This document shows positions 11,415-21,523 of a DNA stretch of 64,000 bases, piece after piece. The stretch comes from Laguncularia racemosa. Its lineage: Eukaryota; Streptophyta; Magnoliopsida; Myrtales; Combretaceae. How positions within the stretch are numbered: position 1 is the stretch's first letter; each line of letters opens with the position of its first letter. The notes under the pieces were generated by a model that was not told where the DNA came from, searched no databases, and saw nothing but the letters and a program-made list of their open reading frames with translations. A program made the position numbers and the translations under genes. The stretch lies in assembly GCA_037954665.1 (NCBI GenBank), contig JBBMOL010000136.1:1748501-1812500 (forward strand), written 5' to 3'.

Positions 11415-11747
11415 TGATACGAAATCGGTTTGCTCGGATTCCTAACTGATACGAACCACGCCAACGTGTGACGAAACCCAATACCAATACGTTCGGAATT
11501 CGCTACCTAAGATGCCAAACACACTCAAGTGGAAACCGCGACCCGTTGTCTATAAGCGAGATAGGAACCTTGGTATAATATGAAGACGCCACAATCGGGA
11601 TGAAAGACCGATTGATAAGTCGGGATGAACGCCACGGAAGAAAAATCCGATAAGTTCTAGATTAGTTCTTTAAAGAACCAAGAGATGAATTCTCTCAAAA
11701 GTGTTTTTCAAACTTTAATGTTGTATCTTCTATATTCTAGCTGTTTT

Positions 11748-11775
11748 AAACCCTAGGAGTTTTATAATAGGGTTT
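11748..11775 (-). promoter_or_regulatory. LTR promoter of H: TATA between inverted telo-boxes
   Basis: AAACCCTA and its exact reverse complement TAGGGTTT flank a TTATAAAA box (minus strand). H and D are a different LTR family from A, B and C, yet share this arrangement. Confidence 0.55.
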
Positions 11776-11879
11776 ACAATTCGTAACAATAAAGCCCCAA
11801 AACGACATCACTTCAATAAGTTGCGTAAAAATAACAAAACAAGACATGAAGGTTGGCAGCGTGGCAATGAAGGCCGGCG

Positions 11880-12180
11880 GCCGTGGAGCCGGTGTTGGAG
11901 AAGTACACGACCGGCGTTGGAGATGTACATGACCGTGTACTTCTAGCCGTGTATCTTTCTATAGAAATCTTGACAATGTACACGACCTTGTACTTCTAGT
12001 CGTGTATCTTTCTGTGGAAATCTTGACAACATACACGACCGTGTACTTCTAGTCGTGTATCTTTTCTGTGGAAATTCTTGACACCATACACGGCCATGCC
12101 TTTGAACCGTGTATACGACCGTGTATGATTCTGTGTAACCTCCAGACTCCTACACGGCCGTGCCTTGTAAAGACATGCCC
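11880..12180 (-). repeat. Tandem palindromic cassettes in H LTR
   Basis: Three to four units of about 53 bases. Each has TACACGACCGTGTA, then a CCGTGTATCTTTCTGTGGAA stretch. The same cassette occurs in D (39630-39830, 44095-44290) and, more diverged, in the M family. Confidence 0.7.
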
Positions 12181-12183
12181 TCT

Positions 12184-12666
12184 TCAACCCGTATCCATTA
12201 TGACTTGTACAAGAGCAAGGGCATTCCCATGGTTGTTCCAATCCATTCCAGCTTCATGATTGCTCCAATCCTTTCCGACTTCATGGACATCCTTTATCAA
12301 CTCGTTAAGTGCTTCCTTGAATCATTTTGCTCGAGTTCTTGTGATAGGTCCAGGTGGCACTTCAAGAGGATCCACATTCCATCTTCTGACTTGGCTCCAA
12401 TCATGGTTCTCATCATTCCCCTCCTCTTGAAAAGGATTTGTCCTCAAATCATCGCCTGCATCAAAAGGACTCAAATCAGTAACATTAAATGTAGCACTTA
12501 CTTGATACTCACCTGGTAAATCTATCTTGTATGCATTATCATTGATGCGCTCAAGAATTTGAAACGGTCCATCGCCTCTAGGAAGTAGTTTAGATCGACG
12601 CTGCACAGGAAACCGCTCTTTGCGCATGTGAACCCAAACCCAGTCTCCAGGTTTAAAGACAGCTTG
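12184..12666 (-). pseudogene. Integrase C-terminal module and tail of element H
   Basis: In frame with the main pol frame but separated by a TGA at 12664-12666. It contains the GPY/F-like module (LLPRGDGPFQILERINDNAY), the LRTNPFQEEGND acidic linker and a GPITRTRAK tail, then a TAA near 12320. Past that the frame stays open inside the 3' LTR to 12184, so the last part of the polyprotein is LTR-encoded. Confidence 0.75.
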
Positions 12667-14583
12667 TCAACGACCCTTGTTAGCTTGTTTCACATACCGC
12701 TCTGTTCTTCGCTCAATGTTTAGCCTTGCCTTCTCATGGATCTGTTTAACAAATTCTGCTTTCTTCTTGCCATCTAGATTAACATACTCAGAAATAGGCA
12801 AAGGTGATAAATCCAAAGGAGTTAGTGGATTAAAACCATACACAATTTCAAAAGGAGTAAACTTAGTAGCAAAATGCACTGTACGATTATAGGTAAATTC
12901 AACATGCAGCAAACAATCCTCCCAACTTTTAATGTACTTTTTAATAACAGCCCTCAACAAAGTAGATAAAGTTCGATTTACTACCTCAGTTTGACCATCA
13001 GTTTGTGGATGACAAGTAGTAGAAAACAATAACTTAGTTCCTAACTTAGCCCACAATGTCTTCCAAAAGTAGCTAAAGAACTTAGCATCTCTATCCGATA
13101 CGATTGTTCTAGGCATACCACGTAATCTCACAACTTCCCTAAGGAACAAAGTAGCAATATTGCAAGCATCATTTGTTTTGTGATAAGGAATGAAATGTGC
13201 CATTTTCGAGAATCTATCCACGACTACAAAAATAGAATCTCGACCATGTCTAGACCTAGGTAATCTTAACACAAAATCCATAGAAATATCTACCCAAGAC
13301 TCATGAGGAATGACATTAGACCTATATAACTCATCTAATATGTCATCTAAGCGAGGAATGGGATGATGATACTTTACCGTGATGTTGTTGATGGCGCAGC
13401 AGTCAACACACATTCTCCATGACCCATCCTTCTTAGGCACCAAAATCACAGGCACTGCACATGGACTCTTGCTTTCTCTCACGTACCCCTTCTCCATTAA
13501 TTCATCGACCTGCCTTTGGAGTTCCTTTGTCTCCTCTGGATTGCTCCTATAAGCCGGTTTGTTTGGAATCGATGCTCCGGGTATAAGGTCAATCTGGTGC
13601 TCAATACCACAAATAGGTGGTAATCCCTTTAGAATCTCCTCAGGGAAGACATCTTCAAAGTCCTGCACAATAGACACAACCACACTAGGTAAAGAATTAA
13701 ATAGTTCGTTAGTATTCAAACAAGTTTCCTTAAAAACCAGCAACAACATAGGTTGCTTCATCACTAACGCTCTCCTCACTACACTCGCTCTTACCACACA
13801 ACTCTCCTTTTGCAAGGCTGCACTCTCCTTTTCACTCACCACCAAAGTTGATCCCCCTTCAACTTGGTCTCTTACACTCTTTCCAGCCTTCCTCTCTTTT
13901 TCCTTTTGAGATTGACTTTTGTATTCCTTTTCTCTCTCACTGTCTTTTGCTCTCTCACTCTCCCTCTGTTTTTCACTCACCTTATGTTTTGCAAAAGACT
14001 GTTGTAGCTGCAACTGAACCTCATACACCTGTTTAGGTGTTAAAGGTTTAAGATTAAAGATTTTCCCTTGGTGAACAAGCGTATACTTGTTAGAAAAGCC
14101 ATCATGAACAACCTTCCTATCAAATTGCCATGGCCTCCCCAACAACACATGACACGCTTGCATTGGCACTACATCGCATAACACCTCATCCTCATACCTA
14201 CCAATGCGAAAAGCAATCAAGGCTTGCTTACTCACCTTAGTCTCGCCACTATCATTCAACCACTGTAATTTATATGGACTAGGGTGTTTAGTAGTCTTGA
14301 GTCCCAGCCTCTCGATAATAAAATTACTCACCACATTAGTGCAACTTCCTCCATCAATGATCAAACTGCAAATATGATCACCTAGATAACATCTAGTATG
14401 AAAGATATTCTCTCTTTGCACCTCCTCTTCTTCCTTCACCTGCACATTCAAAGCTCTCTTCACTACTGCCACTAACCTCCATATTGCAGGCTCCTCATCA
14501 TCACTAGCGTCCTCTAATGGAGGCATATCATCCTCTTCACTATCCCCCTCAGTCTCATACTCACCATCATCATACAGAATCAT
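12667..14583 (-). CDS. Gag-end/protease/RT-start/integrase-core fusion polyprotein of element H
   Basis: An uninterrupted 638-codon frame. Residues 1-60 are the acidic gag end; the protease has IIDGG at 75-79 and VLLGRPW near 146-152; 195-240 is a K/E-rich linker; RT begins near 310 and has VPVILVPKKDGSWRM and HPIPRLDDILDELY up to 420. The next residues are integrase (NVIPHESWVDISMDF), so the RT palm with its YxDD box, RNase H and the integrase zinc finger are deleted in frame. The integrase triad is complete (D436, D497, E533, spacing typical of DD35E). Element D has the same join. The product could bind or join DNA ends but cannot reverse-transcribe. Its start lies within gag; translation would normally begin upstream, where the frame is broken. 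Confidence 0.85.
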   Translation of the reverse strand: MILYDDGEYETEGDSEEDDMPPLEDASDDEEPAIWRLVAVVKRALNVQVKEEEEVQRENIFHTRCYLGDHICSLIIDGGSCTNVVSNFIIERLGLKTTKHPSPYKLQWLNDSGETKVSKQALIAFRIGRYEDEVLCDVVPMQACHVLLGRPWQFDRKVVHDGFSNKYTLVHQGKIFNLKPLTPKQVYEVQLQLQQSFAKHKVSEKQRESERAKDSEREKEYKSQSQKEKERKAGKSVRDQVEGGSTLVVSEKESAALQKESCVVRASVVRRALVMKQPMLLLVFKETCLNTNELFNSLPSVVVSIVQDFEDVFPEEILKGLPPICGIEHQIDLIPGASIPNKPAYRSNPEETKELQRQVDELMEKGYVRESKSPCAVPVILVPKKDGSWRMCVDCCAINNITVKYHHPIPRLDDILDELYRSNVIPHESWVDISMDFVLRLPRSRHGRDSIFVVVDRFSKMAHFIPYHKTNDACNIATLFLREVVRLRGMPRTIVSDRDAKFFSYFWKTLWAKLGTKLLFSTTCHPQTDGQTEVVNRTLSTLLRAVIKKYIKSWEDCLLHVEFTYNRTVHFATKFTPFEIVYGFNPLTPLDLSPLPISEYVNLDGKKKAEFVKQIHEKARLNIERRTERYVKQANKGR

Positions 14584-15660
14584 AACACGCCTATTCGGAC
14601 ATTGACTAGCAATATGGCCTCTACCTTGGCATTTAAAACATCTAATGTCACGATTTCTAGGAGTAGAAGAGTCAGGTTTACCTTGATCACCAGGAGTAGA
14701 ACCCGCTTGCCTCTGCTCTCCTTTTAGTTTGGTGGGTAAAGGCTTTTCTTCCTTCTTTCATTGGTTAGTCTTCTAGGCGGATCAACCAGTACCCTGTTGA
14801 AACCGTACAGTACTACTACCTTTCCTCCTGTGTTGGTTCTCAACCTTTATAGCCAAATGAATCATATCTTCCAATTCTACATAATGTTGCAATTCTACGA
14901 CATTTTGAATTTCTCTATTCAATCTAGCAAGAAACCTAGCCATGGTAGCCTCTCTATCCTCCTCTACATTCGCCTTGATCATCGTAACTTCCATCTCCTT
15001 GAAATACTCATCCACACTTCGGCTTCCTTACTTAAGAGTTTGCAATTTGTTGTGCAATTCACGATAGTAATACGCAGGTACAAACCGCTTCTTCATCTCT
15101 TCCCACGACTCAATAGGTGGTTCGCCATTCCTTCTTCGATTCAACATTAGTTGATCCCACCACACTATGGCATAATCCGAAAATTCAATGGCAGCAAGTT
15201 TCACTTTCTTTCTCCCACTATAGTTGTGACAATCAAATACCATCTCTACCTTCTTCTCCCACTCTAAGTACGCCTCGGGATCATTCTTCCCTTGGAAATG
15301 AGGAATCTTCATCTTTATACTACTCAGTTGATTATCCTCTCTATTCCTATCTCCTCCATCTTCCCAATCCCTAGTTCCTCTATTCCTACCACTATAACCT
15401 CTATAACTCTCGACAGAAGGTTCATCAAATTCATCACCAGACAGTTCATCTCCACCCCATTGTACTCTCCTAGAACAACTCTCCCTCTTACGCCCTTGGA
15501 AGACGTTTTTAGATTGCTCTAGTCTTTGTTCCACCGTCTCATGAATTTGTTCCATGCCTTTCTGAAACATTCTCTTCATCTCACCCCTCAATGCCTCAAT
15601 CACTAACCTAGCATCAAACCTTCCCCTCTCACCTTCAGGAGAATGTTGCCTCGATATAGT
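14584..15660 (-). pseudogene. gag of element H
   Basis: Contains the gag core (LAAIEFSDYAIVWWDQL then RFVPAYYYRELHNKLQTLK), a stop near 15025, then SVDEYFKEMEVT and LAIKVENQH, and a CCHC zinc knuckle (CFKCQGRGHIASQC, 14599-14646). The start codon used by D (MSRQHSPEG) reads ATA here, and five residues (RVMRK region) are missing near 15090. It is broken in at least three places. Confidence 0.8.
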
Positions 15661-15792
15661 TCCTGCAGAAAAGATTAGTACTAACACAAATATATATAAT
15701 TAAGCCTCACGATGCACTCCCTTACGTGTTTCGCTCAAAGGATGATATCACACAGTTACTCGTGTATTCTCACAAGCAATGATGATATCAAC

Positions 15793-17020
15793 TGATAGGA
15801 ATAAAAATCCGACAAGACCTATCATTAGGGCAAGAACTGAAGGATTTCAAATCTTGGCATTGAGGGCCCATTTTGAGCATATCGACCCCAGAATTATTTA
15901 TATATTAACCTCTTTTCTATTATTCTTGTATTTTGTTTTCCAACAGGCACACTTATCATATTCTATAGGGCAATGGACAAACTCCCTCAGACTCAGCTTG
16001 TGGGTTATCCATGGACCGACCTGAACCGGCGATGAGCTAGGCCGTTGGATCCTATAGAAGACCGGCATCTTGAAGACCATTTCTTTTATATATTTATTCT
16101 TTTATGAACTATTTTTGTTGTATTTTGGTTTTGGGACACTTTTATTTCCTTGTAATTTTCATTTAGGGCTAACCACCTTAAAAGTAGCAAACTTGTAATT
16201 TTGAGCACTTTTTAACCCTAGGAGTAGTAAGTATAAATACTTGCTTAAGAGAGGGTTTGAGGAAGCTTATTTTTGCAGAACATACACCTCTTTTCACGTG
16301 TGAATTAGGGTTCATACCTTGGTTCCAACTCTTATCAATTTCAATTCCAAGACTTGAAATTGTGGCGAGTGCAACATCTTGAAATTGTGAGTTATATCAA
16401 TTTCATTTTGTTGTGAATTCTTTTCTTCTCTAGTGTGTTGTATCTAGGGTTGATTAGAGATAGTTCTTGGTCAGATTTACATCTTATTGTACACGAATTC
16501 TTGTGATTATTTGAAGTACTTATCATTTGATTTGGATCATCATTGAAAAGTTTCCTTGAAAACGTGAATTTCACCATTTGGAAAAGGAATCTTACTTTAC
16601 GGTTTTCTTTGTCAAATTGAGGCTTCATTTGCGTGGAATATATGATATTAGAGTGTTATTAGAAACCATTTCCATTGTGGTATTCAGATTATATCATTAG
16701 TAGAATTGAATTTCATCATTTCAACATTAGGGTTCATTTGAAAAGTGCCATTTTGGGATCCGATTTTGCCTTGACTTGAGATAGTTTTTCTTAAGTCCTT
16801 TGGTTGTGCTTTTAAGTGTGTTTAGGCACATCATCTTTTTGGTATCAGAGCTATATCATATTTGGATTTAAGATTCAAACACATCATAATTGAAGAATTG
16901 GTTAAATTCATTGGAAATTGATGGCATTGTTCATGTGATTGAGACTAGTTTGATTGACATTGTTGGATTGTCTTTCAAATTGGTTTTTATATGTGCTTAA
17001 TCTTGGATTTGAGCACATCA
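15793..17020 (+). repeat. 5' LTR of element B
   Basis: 1228 bases, TGATAGGAAT to GAGCACATCA. The TATA dyad lies around 16214-16258. It carries an internal LTR end plus PBS (16821-16852) almost identical to the true end at 17009-17039. The solo LTR at 35311-36350 ends at the internal position, which shows that the shorter LTR is also mobile. Confidence 0.9.
16840..16851 (+). other. Intact PBS sequence inside the 5' LTR of B
   Basis: TGGTATCAGAGC, a perfect match to the functional PBS 187 bases downstream, preceded by the same CACATCATCTTTT. In the 3' LTR (20049-20060) it has one change. Confidence 0.85.
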
Positions 17021-17026
17021 TCTTTT

Positions 17027-17038
17027 TGGTATCAGAGC
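17027..17038 (+). other. Primer binding site of element B
   Basis: TGGTATCAGAGC six bases after the LTR end. Confidence 0.88.
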
Positions 17039-17991
17039 TCTTGTTGAGAGAAGGGAATTGGTTGTATTCAATTTCGTGGAAGTGATCAACAATTAGGGTT
17101 GATCAAGTGGAAAAAAGCGCAATTGTGTAGTTGTTGTTGTTATAGTTTGAGATTGCGAAATTGTTTTGGATTGGGATTTGATTTTCTGATTATTGGAGTT
17201 GATTTGGGAAGGTTATTATATCACTTTGTGGACACTAATTCACGTGGAAGAGCAGAAGTACAAAGTGAAGTTACTTTAGCAAATTGTTTTGAAATTGTGA
17301 AACTTACCAATTGTTGCCGTGGAGTAGCTTGTGGCGTGTGGAGTTGTGAAGTTTGTTGTTTGAATTCCATTGTGTAATTCTGAATTTGTGAAGTTAAATT
17401 TGCAGATTACATTAAGTTTGGTTAGTAAGGAATTATTTGAATTCAAATCATATGCAATTAAGTTGTGGGAGTTAATGATTGCTATTTGAATTTGAATTCA
17501 ATACTTACCAATTGAAGAAGGCTTGCAATAAGTGAATTTGTTTGAATTTCAAATTGAAGTTGCTGCCTATTTTGTTGTGAGTTGCGGTTAGAACTTGTGG
17601 GGAGTGAAGTATATTTGTTATTATTGTCGTGGAATTAGAGTATATTTGTTGTTGTTTCCATTTCTTATTTTTGTCGTGGAGGTGGAGTGCAATTTGTTGT
17701 TGTTGCCATGGGAGTTATTGGTGAAGTGAGTGCACCATGATTGAGGTGTGTGTGGTGGTGCAAATTTGTGGAGTTTTGTTTAGTGTAAGGTGCTGCACAT
17801 TGTGGTTATTTGAAGTGTGAAATCAAGGAAAGAAAAAGGAAAGTGAGTAATAGAATTTGAAATTCAAACAACTCATTAAATGTGTGAAAGTAATTGAACT
17901 AGTTACTTAAACACTTGTTGTTGAATTTAATTCTATCTACTTGAAAGTAGTTGAGTGTACTTCATTTGTGGTTTAGTTGTGTACTTGAACC
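17039..17991 (+). other. Leader of element B, no gene seen
   Basis: About 950 bases rich in TTG/GTG with no gag-like frame. A 92-codon open stretch at 17099-17377 has no recognisable features. Confidence 0.55.
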
Positions 17992-18942
17992 TTGGAAGTG
18001 AAGGTAACTATTGTATTGTTGGATTTTAGTAAAATCATGTCTAGTGAAATGTTTCATTATGCTAACATATTGCATCGGGACATGACTTCTTTTCAAACCA
18101 TTGATGAGGGACAAAGAGAAAACTTGTTCCATATTTCTCGTAGGGTACAAGGAAACTTGTGTGCAATTATTATTGATGGCGGTAGTTGTACTAATGTTGT
18201 AACTGCATCATTAGTATCGAAGTTGAAACTTGAAACTATCCCACATCCTAAACCCTATACATTACATTGGTTGAATGATCAAGATGGTCTTTGTGTGACC
18301 CAAAGGGCTAGGGTACCCTTCAGTATAGGGGATAAGTACTATGATGAGCTTGAATGTGATATTCTTCCTCTTTGTGCATCCCATATATTACTTGGTAGAC
18401 CATGGTTGTATGACAGGATGGTATTACATGATGGGTATAGAAATACTTATATGTTTAAAAAGGATGGTAAACGTATAGTATTAAACCCTATGTCACCATC
18501 AGAGGTCCAGGAGATGCAAAGACAGATAAAACAACCATCACAGAATCTTGAGGATCATAGCTACATGATCAAACCATCAGAAGACCAAACTGTGCAGATG
18601 CAGACACTGATGTGCCAACCTTCAGAGGATCCTGATGATCATAGTAAGACGAGCAGACCACCAGAGAGCCAAACTGTTCAGAAACAGTTATGTTCACCTT
18701 TAGAGGTTTTAGAGGGTAATGAGCAGTTAGGCCAACCATTAGAAGACCATGAGGATCAGCAACATACAGATGAGTTAGAACAAGAGGAAACAGTTTCAGT
18801 GGAACAGGTTGATACAGGGGTAACTTTAGTGGATAATGGATCATTATTTATGATGCAGAAGAGATACATCCTGGAAATGGAGGAAAGAAGACAATCACCA
18901 CCTGTAGTATTTCAGATGTTAGTATTTCAGGTGACTTACTAG
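17992..18942 (+). CDS. Stand-alone retroviral-type aspartic protease with repeat tail (element B)
   Basis: An unbroken 316-codon frame. Residues 40-60 (QRENLFHISRRVQGN) are the usual entry to this protease family; the active site is IIIDGGSC with aspartate 62; ILLGRPW lies near 132-138 and LHDGYRNTY near 145-153. From about 180 to 265 the protein is a Q/E/D-rich linker built on degenerate 20-residue repeats of the QPSED...TVQ type. No gag precedes it and no reverse transcriptase follows; the frame ends seven bases before a block matching the integrase end. The first methionine is in the leader; M17 or M31 are possible starts. Whether the DGG site is active is unknown. An intact frame in an element without other genes is unusual. 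Confidence 0.75.
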   Translation: MEVKVTIVLLDFSKIMSSEMFHYANILHRDMTSFQTIDEGQRENLFHISRRVQGNLCAIIIDGGSCTNVVTASLVSKLKLETIPHPKPYTLHWLNDQDGLCVTQRARVPFSIGDKYYDELECDILPLCASHILLGRPWLYDRMVLHDGYRNTYMFKKDGKRIVLNPMSPSEVQEMQRQIKQPSQNLEDHSYMIKPSEDQTVQMQTLMCQPSEDPDDHSKTSRPPESQTVQKQLCSPLEVLEGNEQLGQPLEDHEDQQHTDELEQEETVSVEQVDTGVTLVDNGSLFMMQKRYILEMEERRQSPPVVFQMLVFQVTY

Positions 18943-19012
18943 GAGGAAACAAAGTCTCTACTGCATTTGATCTACTAGATTTGAGGACAAATCTTTTTGA
19001 GGCCCGAGGAGA
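18943..19012 (+). pseudogene. Integrase tail remnant of element B
   Basis: Past the stop, another frame reads LLDLRTNLFEARGDD and enters the 3' LTR as in A, E and C. About 70 bases remain between the protease frame and the LTR. Confidence 0.65.
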
Positions 19013-20229
19013 TGATAGGAATAAAAATCCGACAAGACCTATCATTAGGGCAAGAACTGAAGGATTTCAAATCTTGGCATTGAGGGCCCATTTTGAGTAG
19101 ATCGACCCCGGAATTATTTATATATTAACCTCTTTTCTATTATTCTTGTATTTTGTTTTCCAACAGGCACACTTATCATATTCTATAGGGCAATGGACAA
19201 ACTCCCTCAGACTCAGCTTGTGGGTTATCCATGGACCGACCTGAACCGGTGATGAGCTAGGTCGTTGGATCCTATAGAAGACCGGCATCTTGAAGACCAT
19301 TTCTTTTATATATTTATTCTTTTATGAACTATTTTGGTTTTGGGACACTTTTATTTCCTTGTAATTTTCATTTTGGGCTAACCACCTTAAAAGTGGCAAA
19401 CTTGTAATTTTGAGCACTTTTTAACCCTTGGAGTAACAAGTATAAATACTTGCTTAAGAGAGGGTTTGAGGAAGCTTATTTTTGCAGAACATACACCTCT
19501 TTTCACGTGTGAATTAGGGTTCATACCTTGGTTCTAACTCTTATCAATTTCAATTCCAAGACTTGAAATTGTGGCGAGTGCAACATCTTGAAATTGTGAG
19601 TTATATCAATTTCATTTTGTTGTGAATTCTTTTCTTCTCTAGTGTGTTGTATCTAGGGTTGATTAGAGATAGTTCTTGGTCAGATTTACATCTTATTGTA
19701 CACGAATTCTTGTGATTATTTGAAGTACTTATCATTTGATTTGGATCATCATTGAAAAGTTTCCTTGAAAACGTGAATTTCACCATTTGGAAAAGGAATC
19801 TTACTTTACGGTTTTCTTTGTCAAATTGAGGCTTCATTTGCGTGGAATATATGATATTAGAGTGTTATTAGAAACCATTTCCATTGTGGTATTCAGATTA
19901 TATCATTAGTAGAATTGAATTTCATCATTTCAACATTAGGGTTCATTTGAAAAGTGCCATTTTGGGATCCGATTTTGCCTTGACTTGAGATAGTTTTTCT
20001 TAAGTCCTTTGGATGTGCTTTTAAGTGTGTTTAGGCACATCATCTTTTTGGTATCAGAGTTATATCATATGTGGATTTAAGATTCAAACACATCATAATT
20101 GAAGAATTGGTTAAATTCATTGGAAATTGACGGCATTGTTCATGTGATTGAGACTAGTTTGATTGACATTGTTGGATTGTCTTTCAAATTGGTTTTTATA
20201 TGTGCTTAATCTTAGATTTGAGCACATCA
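19013..20229 (+). repeat. 3' LTR of element B
   Basis: 1217 bases, near-identical to 15793-17020, and includes the captured PBS block. A 9-11 base deletion near 19330 accounts for the length difference. Confidence 0.9.
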
Positions 20230-20234
20230 TTAAC

Positions 20235-20569
20235 TCACCAATTCCTCTTCTCAATTCTCTTGGAACTAACCCAAACTACACCAATTCCCTTCCGTAGAAT
20301 TCAAAACAACTCTAGGGCTCGAAATTTTTCCTCTTTTTCTTTCAGATTTTTTTTTTCCTTGCCTTTGTTTTGTTGCTCTTGATCACGTTCCTTTTTTTTT
20401 TTTGGTCATGATTCTTCCTTTTTTTTGTAACAAAATTGAATAGAAGGCACTACACTTTCAATAGACAATTAACACTATGAAATTGAATACGAACAATTGA
20501 TATGAACGATTGGAGTTATGGTTTTGATGTTAGCTTCCTCTAACCGAACTGATGGTTTAACAAACCTAG
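20235..20569 (-). other. Leader of element H, no gene
   Basis: Continues the H internal sequence after the B insertion and matches 43335-43676 of D. It contains poly-T runs and no reading frame of note. Confidence 0.6.
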
Positions 20570-20581
20570 GCTCTGATACCA
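20570..20581 (-). other. Primer binding site of element H
   Basis: GCTCTGATACCA on the + strand, the complement of TGGTATCAGAGC, next to the right LTR. Confidence 0.85.
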
Positions 20582-20584
20582 AAC

Positions 20585-21518
20585 TGATACAAAATCGGTT
20601 TGCTCGGATTCCTAACTGATACGAACCACGCCAACGTGTGACAAAACCCAATACCAATACGTTCGAAATTCGCTAACTAAGATGCCAAACACACTCAAGT
20701 GGAAACCGCGACCCGTTGTTTATAAGCGAGACAAGAACCTTGGTATAATATGAAGACGCCACAATCGGGATGAAAGACCGATTGATAAGTCGGGATGAAC
20801 GCCATGGAAGAAAAATCCGATAAGTTCTAGATTAGTTCTTTAAAGAACTAAGAGAGGAATTCTCTCAAAAGTGTTTTTCAAACTTTAATGTTGTATCTTC
20901 TATATTCTAGCTGTTCTAAACCCTTGGAGTTTTATAGTAGGGTTTACAATTTGTAACAATAAAGCCCCAAAATGACATCACTTCAATAAGTTGTGTAAAA
21001 ATAACAAAACAAGACATGAAGGCCGGCAGCGTGGGAATGAAGGCCGGCGACATTGGAGAAGTACACAACCGGCATTGGAGATGTACACGACCGTGTACTT
21101 CTAGCCGTGTATCTTTTTGTGGAAATCTTGACAATGTACACGACCGTGTACTTCTAGTCATGTATCTTTCTGTGGAAATCTTGACAACATACACGACCGT
21201 GCCTTTGAACCGTGTATACGACCGTGTATAATTCTATGTAACCTCCAGACTCTTACACGGCCGTGCCTTATAAAAACACGCCCTCTTCAACCCGTATCCA
21301 TTATGACTTGTACAAGAGCAAGGGCATTCCCATGGTTGTTCCAATCCATTCCAGCTTTGTGATTGCTCCAATCCTTTCCGACTTCATGGACATCCTTTAT
21401 CAACCCGTTAAGTGCTTCCTTGAATCGTTTTGCTCGAGTTCTTGTGACAGGTCCAGGTGGCACTTCAAGAGGATCCACATTCCATCTTCTGGCTTAGCTC
21501 CCATCATGGTTCTCATCA
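20585..21518 (-). repeat. 5' LTR of element H
   Basis: 934 bases matching 11415-12415, with fewer palindromic cassettes (three against four). It shares the 30-bp U5 extension absent from D. Confidence 0.88.
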
Positions 21519-21523
21519 GAAAG

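Larger units (their letters stand above)
11415..12415 (-). repeat. 3' LTR of element H
   Basis: Plus-strand ends TGATACGAAATC and GGTTCTCATCA. It holds tandem palindromic cassettes (about 11880-12180), a TATA region between AAACCCTA (11748-11755) and TAGGGTTT (11768-11775), and a 30-bp extension at its U5 end (11415-11445) compared with element D. Confidence 0.88.
15793..20229 (+). mobile_element. Ty3/gypsy element B, protease-only derivative inserted in H
   Basis: LTRs 15793-17020 and 19013-20229, PBS at 17027, flanked by TCAAC (15788-15792) and TTAAC (20230-20234). The uninterrupted counterpart of the site survives in element D (43318-43345), confirming the insertion. The LTRs are very similar to each other, so this is one of the younger insertions here. 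It encodes one open frame of 316 codons. Confidence 0.92.
11415..21518 (-). mobile_element. Ty3/gypsy element H with RT-integrase fusion (interrupted by B)
   Basis: LTRs at 11415-12415 and 20585-21518, PBS complement at 20570-20581, and a perfect target duplication GAAAG (11410-11414 and 21519-21523). Reading leftwards it carries gag, protease, the start of reverse transcriptase and the integrase core. Element B (15793-20229) interrupts the leader. Without B it is about 5.7 kb, short for a full gypsy element because part of pol is missing. Confidence 0.9.

Noticed and set aside
13559..15522. Plus-strand open frames of up to 129 codons in element H
   Set aside because: Antisense shadows of the gag and protease frames, which have clear domain matches.
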